Source of the DNA: Janthinobacterium sp.
GTDB taxonomy: Bacteria; Pseudomonadota; Gammaproteobacteria; Burkholderiales; Chitinibacteraceae
Direction: 5' to 3'
Assembly: GCA_025360045.1 (NCBI GenBank)
Contig: JANYCY010000068.1
Coordinates: forward strand, 1 to 64,000
Length of the DNA stretch: 64,000 bases
Position numbers and translations under genes: made by a program. This document shows, piece by piece, positions 33,995-42,150 of this stretch (the stretch's first letter is position 1; every line of letters starts with the position of its first letter). Under the pieces are notes generated by a model, which searched no databases, was not told the origin of the DNA, and was given only the letters and a program-made list of their open reading frames with translations.

Positions 33995-35565
33995 GCTCCA
34001 TCCCTTTTACAGATGCGCGTAGTGCCAAAGATTGGCTGATTTTATTGCCGCTGATGAATACGCCTGTCGCCCATGCCGAGCTGAGCCATGCGATGAAATT
34101 TTTGGCGGCTAGCCAAATGGCCCCCTTAGAATTGCTGAAGGCTTTAGAGCTATTACGTGGCTCGGTGCACGATGTGCAGTTTGCTTTGCAGCATGAATAT
34201 GCCGCCAAGCCTTTGCCTTTGAGTACTGCCGAGCAAGGGCAATGGCAGGCTGCGAGCAATCTGTGGGAGGCGATGGCCGATGCTTATGAGCGCTGCTGGC
34301 GAGGTGCGGAGGCTATGGATTCCCCTATTCATGAGTTTTTACCACTGGTGGCCGAGCGGGCTGTGCGCTGTATGGGCTTTGTGGCGCGCTGCTATTACAT
34401 GGTTGGTAGAAAAGCGCCTGATTCATTCTGGGTAAAAGTATTCGGTTTTTATCAGCAGACTGAGCAATTGGCGATTACTGATAAAAAAGTAAAAGATAGT
34501 CTATTGGTGCTGGGCGATTTAACCACGGTGCAAGCGGTATTTATCCATACCTTATTACTTTCGGCGGCCAATTCCAATCAGCATACTTTGCGACGTTTGC
34601 TATGGATTGATCAAATGCTTGAATTATTTGCCACGCGCAGCCAGATTGCTTTGCAAGCGCCTGCTTTGCCGGGCAAAACGCCTTTGCAAATTGATTTAGC
34701 TGCACCGAGTAGCCCGCAGCGATGCGCTCAGCCATTGCAAGGGCCGAGTATTCGAGAGATAGATACGTTGGCTTTGGCACAAGTATTATCTAAGCGAATT
34801 AAATTGCTGCGCCAAGGTGAGTTGCCAGAAAAACTGGGCTTGGGTAATGAGCTAGATTTGCAATCTATCATTGATATTTTGTCTGATCTTTATCGGCTGT
34901 GGTGTGAGCATGGCACCGAGCGTGCGCCTCGTGAACTCAAACCACGTACGGTGCCGCTTATTTTGGCTTTGTCTGCTCAGCACCGTTATGTGGTTGATGG
35001 TGATTACACCCCGCCCCCCGAAGATGCCGTGCGAGTGGGTAGCCGTGATTTAATCAATATCCATTTGTTTGGTGATCTTTCTACTTCGCGGCAAGGTAGC
35101 GAGCCACAGCCTTTACCGCCGATTGAGCTATGGAATGTGGTGAATGAAACGGCGCAAGGCTTGCGTTTAAGCCGTTCGGTAAACGCGGGTGAGCGGATTA
35201 GCTTAAACCAGCTGATGGTGGTGAAGTCTTCTGCGCGCTATTTGGCTGGCGTTGTACGCTGGCTAGAAGAAAGTGATGGCTGCTTGCATTTGGGCTTAGT
35301 CTTATTGCCCGGCCTGCCTAAGGCCGCAGCCATTCGCCCCTATGAAACAGCGCGCGCTCATGCCGAATATACCGAGATTGTTTGGCTGCCCGCCATGCCG
35401 GTATTTAAAGCACCCAAAACAATTTTGTTACCTAATGGCTGGTTTAGAGCTGGGCGGCAATGCGAGTTTTGGGATGGTCAGCGGGTACTAAAAGTGAAGT
35501 TTATTAGTTTAGTAGAGCACGGCAGTAACTTTGAACGGGTACATTTTGCTGAGCTACTGCAATAG
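33991..35565 (+). CDS. Uncharacterised protein with PilZ-like C-terminal region
   Basis: 524 aa from ATG at 33991 (ATGA overlap with the HIT gene); C-terminal NAGERISLNQLMVVKSS...GVVRWLEESDGCLHLGLVLLPG. Confidence 0.65.
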   Translation: MSSIPFTDARSAKDWLILLPLMNTPVAHAELSHAMKFLAASQMAPLELLKALELLRGSVHDVQFALQHEYAAKPLPLSTAEQGQWQAASNLWEAMADAYERCWRGAEAMDSPIHEFLPLVAERAVRCMGFVARCYYMVGRKAPDSFWVKVFGFYQQTEQLAITDKKVKDSLLVLGDLTTVQAVFIHTLLLSAANSNQHTLRRLLWIDQMLELFATRSQIALQAPALPGKTPLQIDLAAPSSPQRCAQPLQGPSIREIDTLALAQVLSKRIKLLRQGELPEKLGLGNELDLQSIIDILSDLYRLWCEHGTERAPRELKPRTVPLILALSAQHRYVVDGDYTPPPEDAVRVGSRDLINIHLFGDLSTSRQGSEPQPLPPIELWNVVNETAQGLRLSRSVNAGERISLNQLMVVKSSARYLAGVVRWLEESDGCLHLGLVLLPGLPKAAAIRPYETARAHAEYTEIVWLPAMPVFKAPKTILLPNGWFRAGRQCEFWDGQRVLKVKFISLVEHGSNFERVHFAELLQ

Positions 35566-35638
35566 ATCTAAGCGATAAGATTGCATCCTTCGGGGAAGGG
35601 GGCAATCCTATCAACTTAAGCGAAATGTTATTGGTATG

Positions 35639-36030
35639 GCGGGTGAAACCCGCGAGCAATGCTGAAAAATACGCGGGTTTCCCCCGTGTGCGCTAACCAA
35701 ATCGTTTTTTCATTAGCAAACAGCGAAAAAGCCTAACAACCACGCTCTTTGCATGGGGCTTAAAAATCCCCTTGAAACACGCCGGAGCGAGGAATAAGCG
35801 GGGCGGGGGATCGCTTGGGAGCGAAGGATCCAGCCAATCCCGCCCGCCGCCGACTCGATTGGACCGCAGTAGGGGCTTTCGTGTTTTTGATGTTGTGGCT
35901 TGGCTTCGTTTCTTGGCGAAGCAAGAAAGGAAGGCCCCGCAGTGGCTACCGCTCCAAAATTAACGTGCCGAAGGCACTAAAAAGGTCTTTTTGACTTTGG
36001 TTAGCGCTCATGGGGCTTCACCCGCCCTAC
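35639..36030. repeat. MITE-like intergenic element, copy 2 (inverted relative to copy 1)
   Basis: Ends GGCGGGTGAAACCC..GCGCTAACCAAA and TTTGGTTAGCGC..GGGCTTCACCCGCCC are inverted repeats; interior matches the complement of 5146-5510. Confidence 0.7.
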
Positions 36031-36140
36031 GATGATTCAATGCTTATCAATGAGTCGCAATGAGTGTCTAGCTTGATGCCTATAGGATTGGCTTAGGATC
36101 CGGCTCGAAACAAATTCCTTAGGGGGTATCAACACAGAAG

Positions 36141-36232
36141 CGTCATCCCCGAGCGTTTTAATCGGGGATCCAGCAGCGCAGCTGGATTCCCGCCACGTCA
36201 CTCCCGAGTGATTGTGCCCTGAGGGGAATGAC
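36141..36232. repeat. GTCATCCCCGAG..GGGAATGAC dispersed repeat, copy 1
   Basis: Shares CGTCATCCCCGAG..TCGGGGATCCAGCAGCGC..CTGGATTCCCGCC with 48197-48264. Confidence 0.75.
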
Positions 36233-36270
36233 GATGTTTGTAAAACGGTAAATTAATCTGAACTAGCTCC

Positions 36271-36423
36271 TTAATCCCGCCCCATCGCAATCCTCAACAA
36301 CTTCTCTTCATCCACCTCATCAATTTGCGATGGCCCTAAAAATAACTCGGCATAGTCTTTCCAGACTTTTTCTTTGACAAAAATCTCAAATAAATCGACG
36401 TCGATATGCTGATCTTTGGCCAT
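36271..36423 (-). pseudogene. Displaced 3' end (50 codons plus stop) of an HD-GYP gene
   Basis: MAKDQHIDVDLFEIFVKEKVWKDYAELFLGPSQIDEVDEEKLLRIAMGRD* matches the C-terminus of 49720-51309 with one aa change. Confidence 0.9.
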
Positions 36424-36776
36424 CCATATATCCTTTCGTGGTGGCCAAGTAGCTTGCCACTCATTTACAGGCATTGAATCATCGTAGGGCGGGGGCAATC
36501 CGCCGAACTAGTTGTTACCTAGCAGCGCTTAGGTAGCCCCCTCGCACTCATTAAACTTACAAAACTTTACATTACTGCTTGTTAGCTTATGCATGTAGGG
36601 GTGTTTTACAGCACAATTATGCTCTGCTATGACTATAAAACTGAAAAATATAGCGTTTATTCAAAAAATAAGCTATAAAAACAATCGCTTAGACTATTTT
36701 TTATAAATTACAAGAAATTTATTTAATTTTTCATGCTTATGTCATTTACTTACACGTGTAGAGCGCATAATCTTAC

Positions 36777-36809
36777 TGCCATACACCTGCCATACACCTG
36801 CCATACACG
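36777..36809. repeat. Three tandem 11-bp repeats (TGCCATACACC)
   Basis: TGCCATACACC-TGCCATACACC-TGCCATACACG upstream of the first GG-leader peptide gene. Confidence 0.9.
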
Positions 36810-37024
36810 CAGTGTGTCTTTCGGTGAGGGATGTTGCGCGCGCTGTGAATTTGCATGGGTAAAAACGCTTATGTGAAGGAAATGAAAAGCTATTTCAAAG
36901 AAAAAGTATTTAGCCAAAAGTTTTTCTGCATATTGGAAACGACTGGCCTGCGTAGCCAAGATTCCGGAAAACTTTTTTCTGACTACTTGATGGTCGTTCT
37001 TTAACCTTTAATGCGAGCTAAATC

Positions 37025-37201
37025 ATGAATTTATTAAATTCGAAAGATATTGAAGTGGTAAGTGGTGGTTTTCTTGGTGATGGGGCTGATGTTGCCTCGT
37101 ATATCCATGATATGGAATTAAAGCAAAAAGCAAAAAACAAAATTGAACCAATTGGAGGGATTGATTTACCTCCGCCGTTTGATCCTCGCTTTGTAGTTTA
37201 A
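37025..37201 (+). CDS. Double-glycine-leader peptide (putative precursor 1)
   Basis: 58 aa, MNLLNSKDIEVVSGG|FLGDGADVASYIHDMELKQKAKNKIEPIGGIDLPPPFDPRFVV; not in the supplied ORF track. Confidence 0.7.
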   Translation: MNLLNSKDIEVVSGGFLGDGADVASYIHDMELKQKAKNKIEPIGGIDLPPPFDPRFVV

Positions 37202-37352
37202 ATAAATATTAGTTGTGCTTGATGTTTTTTAAATTGAACGATGTTTGATTTTTAGGTTACGTAGAGTTTGTTGTTTATTTGGCAGATACTAGAACTCAAG
37301 TTTTTTTTGAGAGGGAGCTAAATTAATCATCATTGCTCGAATATTTTTATCG

Positions 37353-37379
37353 GGGAGCCAGCTAAAACTCTTGGCTCCC
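37353..37379 (+). terminator. Hairpin after precursor 1
   Basis: GGGAGCCA-11 nt-TGGCTCCC; no strong U tract. Confidence 0.45.
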
Positions 37380-37403
37380 GCTTATGAATAATTGATATTA
37401 GAG

Positions 37404-37516
37404 GCTCTTGCAAAACTGTTTTTTATGGTCGAAAAATAACTACATATTGTGTGGTTTATAATAAAAAACACGATATATAGCTTCGCTGCTCATTTTTTAT
37501 ACAATTTTGCAAGAAC
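37404..37516. repeat. About 113-bp element with 16-bp imperfect terminal inverted repeats
   Basis: GCTCTTGCAAAACTGT ... reverse complement of GTTCTTGCAAAATTGT. Confidence 0.55.
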
Positions 37517-37584
37517 ATCATTATTTTCGTTTATTTTTTACGTATCAAGAAATAATTTAAATTATTAAAAGTGCATAAACATAG

Positions 37585-38079
37585 ATGATGAAAATAAGTG
37601 TCGTTAACGCCTGCATTAGGCCACCTGCAGAAAAGTCTAAAGCTCATTTTCAAATGCATATTGGGGCTTTATTGGAAATATGTGGACAGGATGGTTTACG
37701 TAAAAATATTGATATCAAATCTTTTTTGCACTGGATAAAGCCGGCTATTTTACATGATCAATTTTTTCTTTTACAAAATGATGGTGAGGTATCGCCAAGT
37801 GCATACATTACTTGGGCATTTGTAAATAAAGAAACGCTCCATCGATATAGCTATGGTCCACGATTTGTTTTGCATCCTTCGGAGTGGAATGAGGGCACGA
37901 ATTTGATTGTTGTGGATTTTTGTTCATTAACGGATCCACGTCGCTTATTTAAAAAGTTATTAAATAAGGCCAAAGCCCTGCATGAACTAGGCATTGAATC
38001 GATTACGGTCTGCACTAGAGATAAATCTGGCTTGCCTATTCATTTACATCAAATTTACCTAAAAGCGCATCATGCATAG
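37585..38079 (+). CDS. HlyC-type toxin-activating lysine acyltransferase-like protein
   Basis: FLHWIKPAILHDQFFLLQNDGEVSPSAYITWAFVNKET...RFVLHPSEWNEGTNLIVVDFCSLTDPRRLFKKL fits the HlyC pattern (Q-x-L...G-x-P-x-AY-x-WAF...P-x-EW-x-G...DF). Confidence 0.72.
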   Translation: MMKISVVNACIRPPAEKSKAHFQMHIGALLEICGQDGLRKNIDIKSFLHWIKPAILHDQFFLLQNDGEVSPSAYITWAFVNKETLHRYSYGPRFVLHPSEWNEGTNLIVVDFCSLTDPRRLFKKLLNKAKALHELGIESITVCTRDKSGLPIHLHQIYLKAHHA

Positions 38080-39490
38080 TACTCACCCATTTCAGACATT
38101 TGTTGTAGCTAATGAATTGAATACAGCACTGGTAGGTAAGCAACTACCTGCATCATCATTCGTTGACTTTGATACATTCAAATTAAAAAATACAGAATTA
38201 GTTTGGCTTAATGCTGATTTATTGAACGAATTGGATTGCAATTTGACTAGAGAGTTGGCTGAGAAAGAAATTCTGCAAAATTACTCTTATGTTTCACAAG
38301 ATTACGCTACGCTCAAAGATATAAACATGGTTGATAAAAAAGTCTTTCTAGCTGATCGTTATGGTTCGCGTTATGAGGCGTGCAATGGTGGTAGTGCACG
38401 GTGTGGCATGAATGGGCAATTTCAAGTTAAAGGCATTGGGCGTAATCAGCTTGTTTCAGAAAATATTGATTACAACCATTCGCATGGCAAGCTTTGCCTT
38501 GCTGAGGCGGTGAATGAAGCCATCTGGGGTGAGATTTGTCATCAACACTTGCCCTATGGCGCGGTGCGCACTTTGGCGATTATTAAAACCAATGTTTTTA
38601 TAAAGACTAATTACGGCTTGGGTAAAGATGTATTACAGCCCTGCGCCTTAGCCATTCGCCAGCCTGCAGTGCGTCCCGCTCACTTTGAGCGAGCCACATT
38701 TTTTTGGCCGCAAGCCGCTCATATTCATTTACGGGATAACGATTATATTCGTGTTCAAGAGTATATTGAAAATATGAGCAGCGCTTTTATTGCTGATGAA
38801 GAAGATCGAGCATTGTTTGCAGACAATAATACGTTTTGTGGTATGGCAAGCTTTGTTAAAAGAATGGCGCGGCAGATAGCAACATCTAGGGTTAAAGGGA
38901 TTCCGCATGGCTCTTTAACCAGCTCTAATATTTCTATTGATGGACGTTTTCTTGATTTTGGTACGATATCGTCGGTGCCTGATTTCTCCAATTATATCTT
39001 GGCAGGTGGTCAGGGCGGCGTGTGGGATGACCATTTACTCATTGCCGAATGGATTCGCCATTTGTATTTTTACGTTAATAAATATAACAATCAGCAGTTA
39101 AGTAAGGAAATGCAGGATTTATTGATTGATCGATTTTTTTATGAACTAGAAAAAACAGAAAATATTGAAACAGCCAAATTGCTAGGCATCAAAGCAAGTA
39201 GCACAGACCAAGCTGCGATGGGGGGCAAGTTAAAGCAACAGCTCTGTGCTGCTGGCAAAGTGCCGCGTGCCTTTGTCGGTTTCAATGGAATTAACTTTGA
39301 AGCACAAATTAAGCATGCAGCAAAAAATACTGGCATTAGTGTAATTCCAGACCTCAGCCTGCGTAATATTCGCTATTCACAACATACTATCGCAAGTAAA
39401 ACGGCGGAAATAGTATGTAACAGTAATGGCAATCGGGGTGCAATATCTGCCTTGATTGATGACTATATCCAAGTATGCACTAAGGCATAA
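38072..39490 (+). CDS. SelO/YdiU-like (pseudokinase AMPylase fold) protein, possibly MchC/MceJ-like
   Basis: FQVKGIGRNQLVSENIDYNHSHGKLCLAEAVNEAIWGEICHQHLPYGAVRTLAII and GIPHGSLTSSNISIDGRFLDFGTISSVPDF parallel YdiU LKGAG...S...R..E...LGIPTTRAL.. and [28 protein letters not shown]. Start overlaps the HlyC-like gene by 8 bp. Confidence 0.6.
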   Translation: MHSTHPFQTFVVANELNTALVGKQLPASSFVDFDTFKLKNTELVWLNADLLNELDCNLTRELAEKEILQNYSYVSQDYATLKDINMVDKKVFLADRYGSRYEACNGGSARCGMNGQFQVKGIGRNQLVSENIDYNHSHGKLCLAEAVNEAIWGEICHQHLPYGAVRTLAIIKTNVFIKTNYGLGKDVLQPCALAIRQPAVRPAHFERATFFWPQAAHIHLRDNDYIRVQEYIENMSSAFIADEEDRALFADNNTFCGMASFVKRMARQIATSRVKGIPHGSLTSSNISIDGRFLDFGTISSVPDFSNYILAGGQGGVWDDHLLIAEWIRHLYFYVNKYNNQQLSKEMQDLLIDRFFYELEKTENIETAKLLGIKASSTDQAAMGGKLKQQLCAAGKVPRAFVGFNGINFEAQIKHAAKNTGISVIPDLSLRNIRYSQHTIASKTAEIVCNSNGNRGAISALIDDYIQVCTKA

Positions 39491-39492
39491 AT

Positions 39493-40671
39493 ATGCTGCA
39501 ATTCTTTACTTACCTATTAAGCATCCCCGTTGCCATTACCTTTGTAATGACATTTTTTCTGCTCTTGGTTTATATCATCAAACATAAAGAAAAAAATTCA
39601 AGGAATATAAATCTACCTAAGGTTACTGTTTTAGTGCCCTTTTATAATGAAAAATGTGATTATTTAATCAAAGCTTTGACCATGTTAGATGCCCAGCAGT
39701 ATTCAAGTAAATTGCAGGTGGTATTAATTGATGATGGCTCAACTAATTCAACGCCGCAGCTGGTTCAGCAATGGATATCAAAAAATAGGCAGCAAGAATA
39801 TATATGGTTGCAGCGTAGAAAAAATGGTGGGCGTAAAGGTTTTGCTCTTGATTTTGCCCTTGAATCAGGCATGTTAACAGGGGATGTCTATGTGGTGGTG
39901 GATAGCGATACCTTTATTAAACCCGATGGGATTTACGAGTTAGTTAGTAAATTGTGGAGTGATGATAGATATGCAGCAGTCTGTGGCTATATTTCGCCAG
40001 AAAATCATCAGGGTACTTTAATTGGCCGTTTGCAATACTTTGAGCATATTGGCTTTTATGGCGCAATTCGCGCTGCACAAGATAAATTAGGCATGGTGCC
40101 AGTATTAGCGGGAGCGTTTGTGGCACATCGCGCTTCAGTGGTGCGTGAAATTGGTGGCTGGAGTGAATGGTTAGTTGAAGATATTTCATGGTGTTGGAAA
40201 GCATTGGCAGCGGGCCATCGCACAGGATATGCCGCTAATGCAGTTGCAACTACCCAATGCCCACAAACCAGTAGCGTACTTTTTCGCCAGCGGCGGCGCT
40301 GGGCGCGTGGACGAGTAGAAGCATTTGTAACAGCCTGGAAATTATCAAAAATAAAAGGTGCATTATTTACACCATGGTTTTTACTAACGGCATTGCAATT
40401 TTTATTTCCGCCAACTCTAATTATGTTGCCTTTGCTCATTTATTTTAATATCTGGATGCCGCTGCTATTTACCGGTGCAACATTATTGATGTATGTGCTG
40501 TTTACTATCATTTATATGAATAGACATGGTGTAAAAGTTGGAATCTGTGGCAGGGATATTGCTTGCGTGCCTTTATTCACAGCTGTACTAGAAATGATTA
40601 CCTGGATCCCTAATATATTGGGTTATATGGATGAAATATTGGGAAGGAAAAAAATATGGTTGACGAGGTAG
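39493..40671 (+). CDS. Membrane-bound GT2 family glycosyltransferase (QxxRW type)
   Basis: VTVLVPFYNEKCDYLIKAL; LIDDGSTNST; VVDSDT; EDISWCWKA; QRRRWARGR; N- and C-terminal TM segments. Confidence 0.9.
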   Translation: MLQFFTYLLSIPVAITFVMTFFLLLVYIIKHKEKNSRNINLPKVTVLVPFYNEKCDYLIKALTMLDAQQYSSKLQVVLIDDGSTNSTPQLVQQWISKNRQQEYIWLQRRKNGGRKGFALDFALESGMLTGDVYVVVDSDTFIKPDGIYELVSKLWSDDRYAAVCGYISPENHQGTLIGRLQYFEHIGFYGAIRAAQDKLGMVPVLAGAFVAHRASVVREIGGWSEWLVEDISWCWKALAAGHRTGYAANAVATTQCPQTSSVLFRQRRRWARGRVEAFVTAWKLSKIKGALFTPWFLLTALQFLFPPTLIMLPLLIYFNIWMPLLFTGATLLMYVLFTIIYMNRHGVKVGICGRDIACVPLFTAVLEMITWIPNILGYMDEILGRKKIWLTR

Positions 40672-40733
40672 GTAAATTCTATAGTTGCATTATACAAAAA
40701 AATAAAATTTTTTGTATATTGAAATAATTTTTT

Positions 40734-41213
40734 TTGCTTGAATTTTATAATAAAAAATTGTTATTCATTAATGTGTTAAGTTGGATGGTATTTTTGCAGG
40801 TTTTGAAAATTATCATGTCTTTGGTTTTGGATGTATTTTACCCCTCTAATCCTAGTGTTAGTTTTCCTTATTTTTCAGATAATGAAGTGTATTATTTGAT
40901 TGCGTCGGTTTGTATAGTTGGTCCTGTTGTTGAAACAATAATTTATCAGTTTTTTATTAGTGAATTATTGTTGAAAGTTGGAATTAAAAAAATATTTGTA
41001 TTTGTAATTGTGACAGGTATTTTTATTTATGCACACCATAAAAGTGGTGCGGTTCCAATGTTGATGACAGTACCAAGTTCTATCGTTTTTTCTTATGTCT
41101 ATCTTAAGTGTAGAGATAGGTCTAAATCACTGGCTTGTGTTGTTGTTTATTTCTTGCATGTTAGTTCAAATTCTAATTTCGCATTTTTGGTTTTATCTCA
41201 TTTATATTTTTAA
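40734..41213 (+). CDS. CPBP (Abi) family membrane protein, degenerate motif 1
   Basis: Hydrophobic; VETIIYQ at the EExxxR position, FIYAHH (FxxxH) and HVSSN (HxxxN). TTG start uncertain. Confidence 0.55.
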   Translation: MLEFYNKKLLFINVLSWMVFLQVLKIIMSLVLDVFYPSNPSVSFPYFSDNEVYYLIASVCIVGPVVETIIYQFFISELLLKVGIKKIFVFVIVTGIFIYAHHKSGAVPMLMTVPSSIVFSYVYLKCRDRSKSLACVVVYFLHVSSNSNFAFLVLSHLYF

Positions 41214-41255
41214 TATGTGTTTGAAATAATGTATTTATTTTAATTTCTATTAATA

Positions 41256-41285
41256 ATCGGAGCGACGCGATTCCTGTCGCATTTT
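41256..41285 (+). promoter_or_regulatory. Conserved 5'-leader hairpin, copy A
   Basis: ATCGGAG-CGAC-GCGATTCCT-GTCG-CATTTT; covaries with 44424-44453. Confidence 0.6.
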
Positions 41286-41299
41286 AGGAGGTAGTGACT

Positions 41300-41596
41300 A
41301 TGTATCAATTAGATGATAAAGAAGTATTGATGGTTGATGGTGGTGGGGATGGCTTTGCTGCTTTGAAGAAAGTATTTACGTATTGCAAAGATAACACGCT
41401 TACTTGCGTGACTGCTGCAAATGAAGTTACAGATTTAATATCAAAAGGCTGGACTTTTGTCTCTGAAGGATGGGAGTCAATTACCAGTTCGAGTAATAGC
41501 ACAGGTAATGGAAGCCATAATAACCACGTAGGTGGAGGCCCTGGCTATCCAGGTGCCGTGGGTAATTACCAAGGTCATGGAAGTACCTACAATTAA
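41300..41596 (+). CDS. Double-glycine-leader peptide (putative precursor 2)
   Basis: 98 aa, MYQLDDKEVLMVDGG|GDGFAALKKVFTYCKDNTLTC...SSSNSTGNGSHNNHVGGGPGYPGAVGNYQGHGSTYN; AGGAGG SD 8 nt before ATG at 41300. Confidence 0.75.
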   Translation: MYQLDDKEVLMVDGGGDGFAALKKVFTYCKDNTLTCVTAANEVTDLISKGWTFVSEGWESITSSSNSTGNGSHNNHVGGGPGYPGAVGNYQGHGSTYN

Positions 41597-41659
41597 ATAT
41601 TAACTTAATAAGGTATGGTTACAGTCGTTAATTAACCTTTTGTTTGGATTCAATTATTC

Positions 41660-41696
41660 AGGTCTTGTGTTAGCACATTATGCTAATGCAAGACCT
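41660..41696. other. Long stem-loop downstream of precursor 2
   Basis: AGGTCTTG-TG-TTAGCA-CATTA-TGCTAA-TG-CAAGACCT: 16-bp stem including two G-U pairs in RNA. Confidence 0.75.
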
Positions 41697-42150
41697 GATG
41701 GAGGGTTAATTATAAAATTAAGCTCCTCCGTATGATTTAACCTTAACTAACGTTTATTTGCCATTATTGATGGTGGTGGTGAAGTGGTTAATGGAATTTT
41801 AGATATTAAATAGTTTGGGTCGCAGTATATTGTCGTTAATGATTTAAAGTTATTGCGGCAAACAAGGCCTGATGGAGCTGCTTTCTATTTTTGAATTATA
41901 TCTAGATAAGTGCCTCGGTATAAATTATCAAACACTTTTCAATCATACATTTTTCATAGGGTGTAAAACGACGAAGTCGTTGCGCGCCAAGGGCCGGTGC
42001 GCAAGAAATGCGCTTGCACACCCTACGAAAATCACTTTATTTTACATTTAAAAATACCATGCAACTTATGCCGAACTACTTAGCTAGTTGAAATAGGGTT
42101 GGCGATTTTTTATACTGAGTTGATAATTACTTACTACTGTAGAGGCGGTT

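Noticed and set aside
36271-36498. 75-aa ORF beginning MPPPYDDSMPVNEWQATW
   Set aside because: The first 25 codons are unrelated intergenic sequence fused to the HD-GYP 3' remnant; not an intact gene.
36750-36959. 69-aa minus-strand ORF upstream of precursor 1
   Set aside because: Spans the 11-bp repeats, no recognisable domain, and antisense to the putative regulatory region.
41940-42026. TAGGGTGTAAAACG...GCACACCCTACG palindromic segment considered as a CRISPR-like or attachment site
   Set aside because: Single unit with no spacer array; similar TAGGGTGTGCAAG sequence near 54.9 kb suggests a common dispersed repeat.
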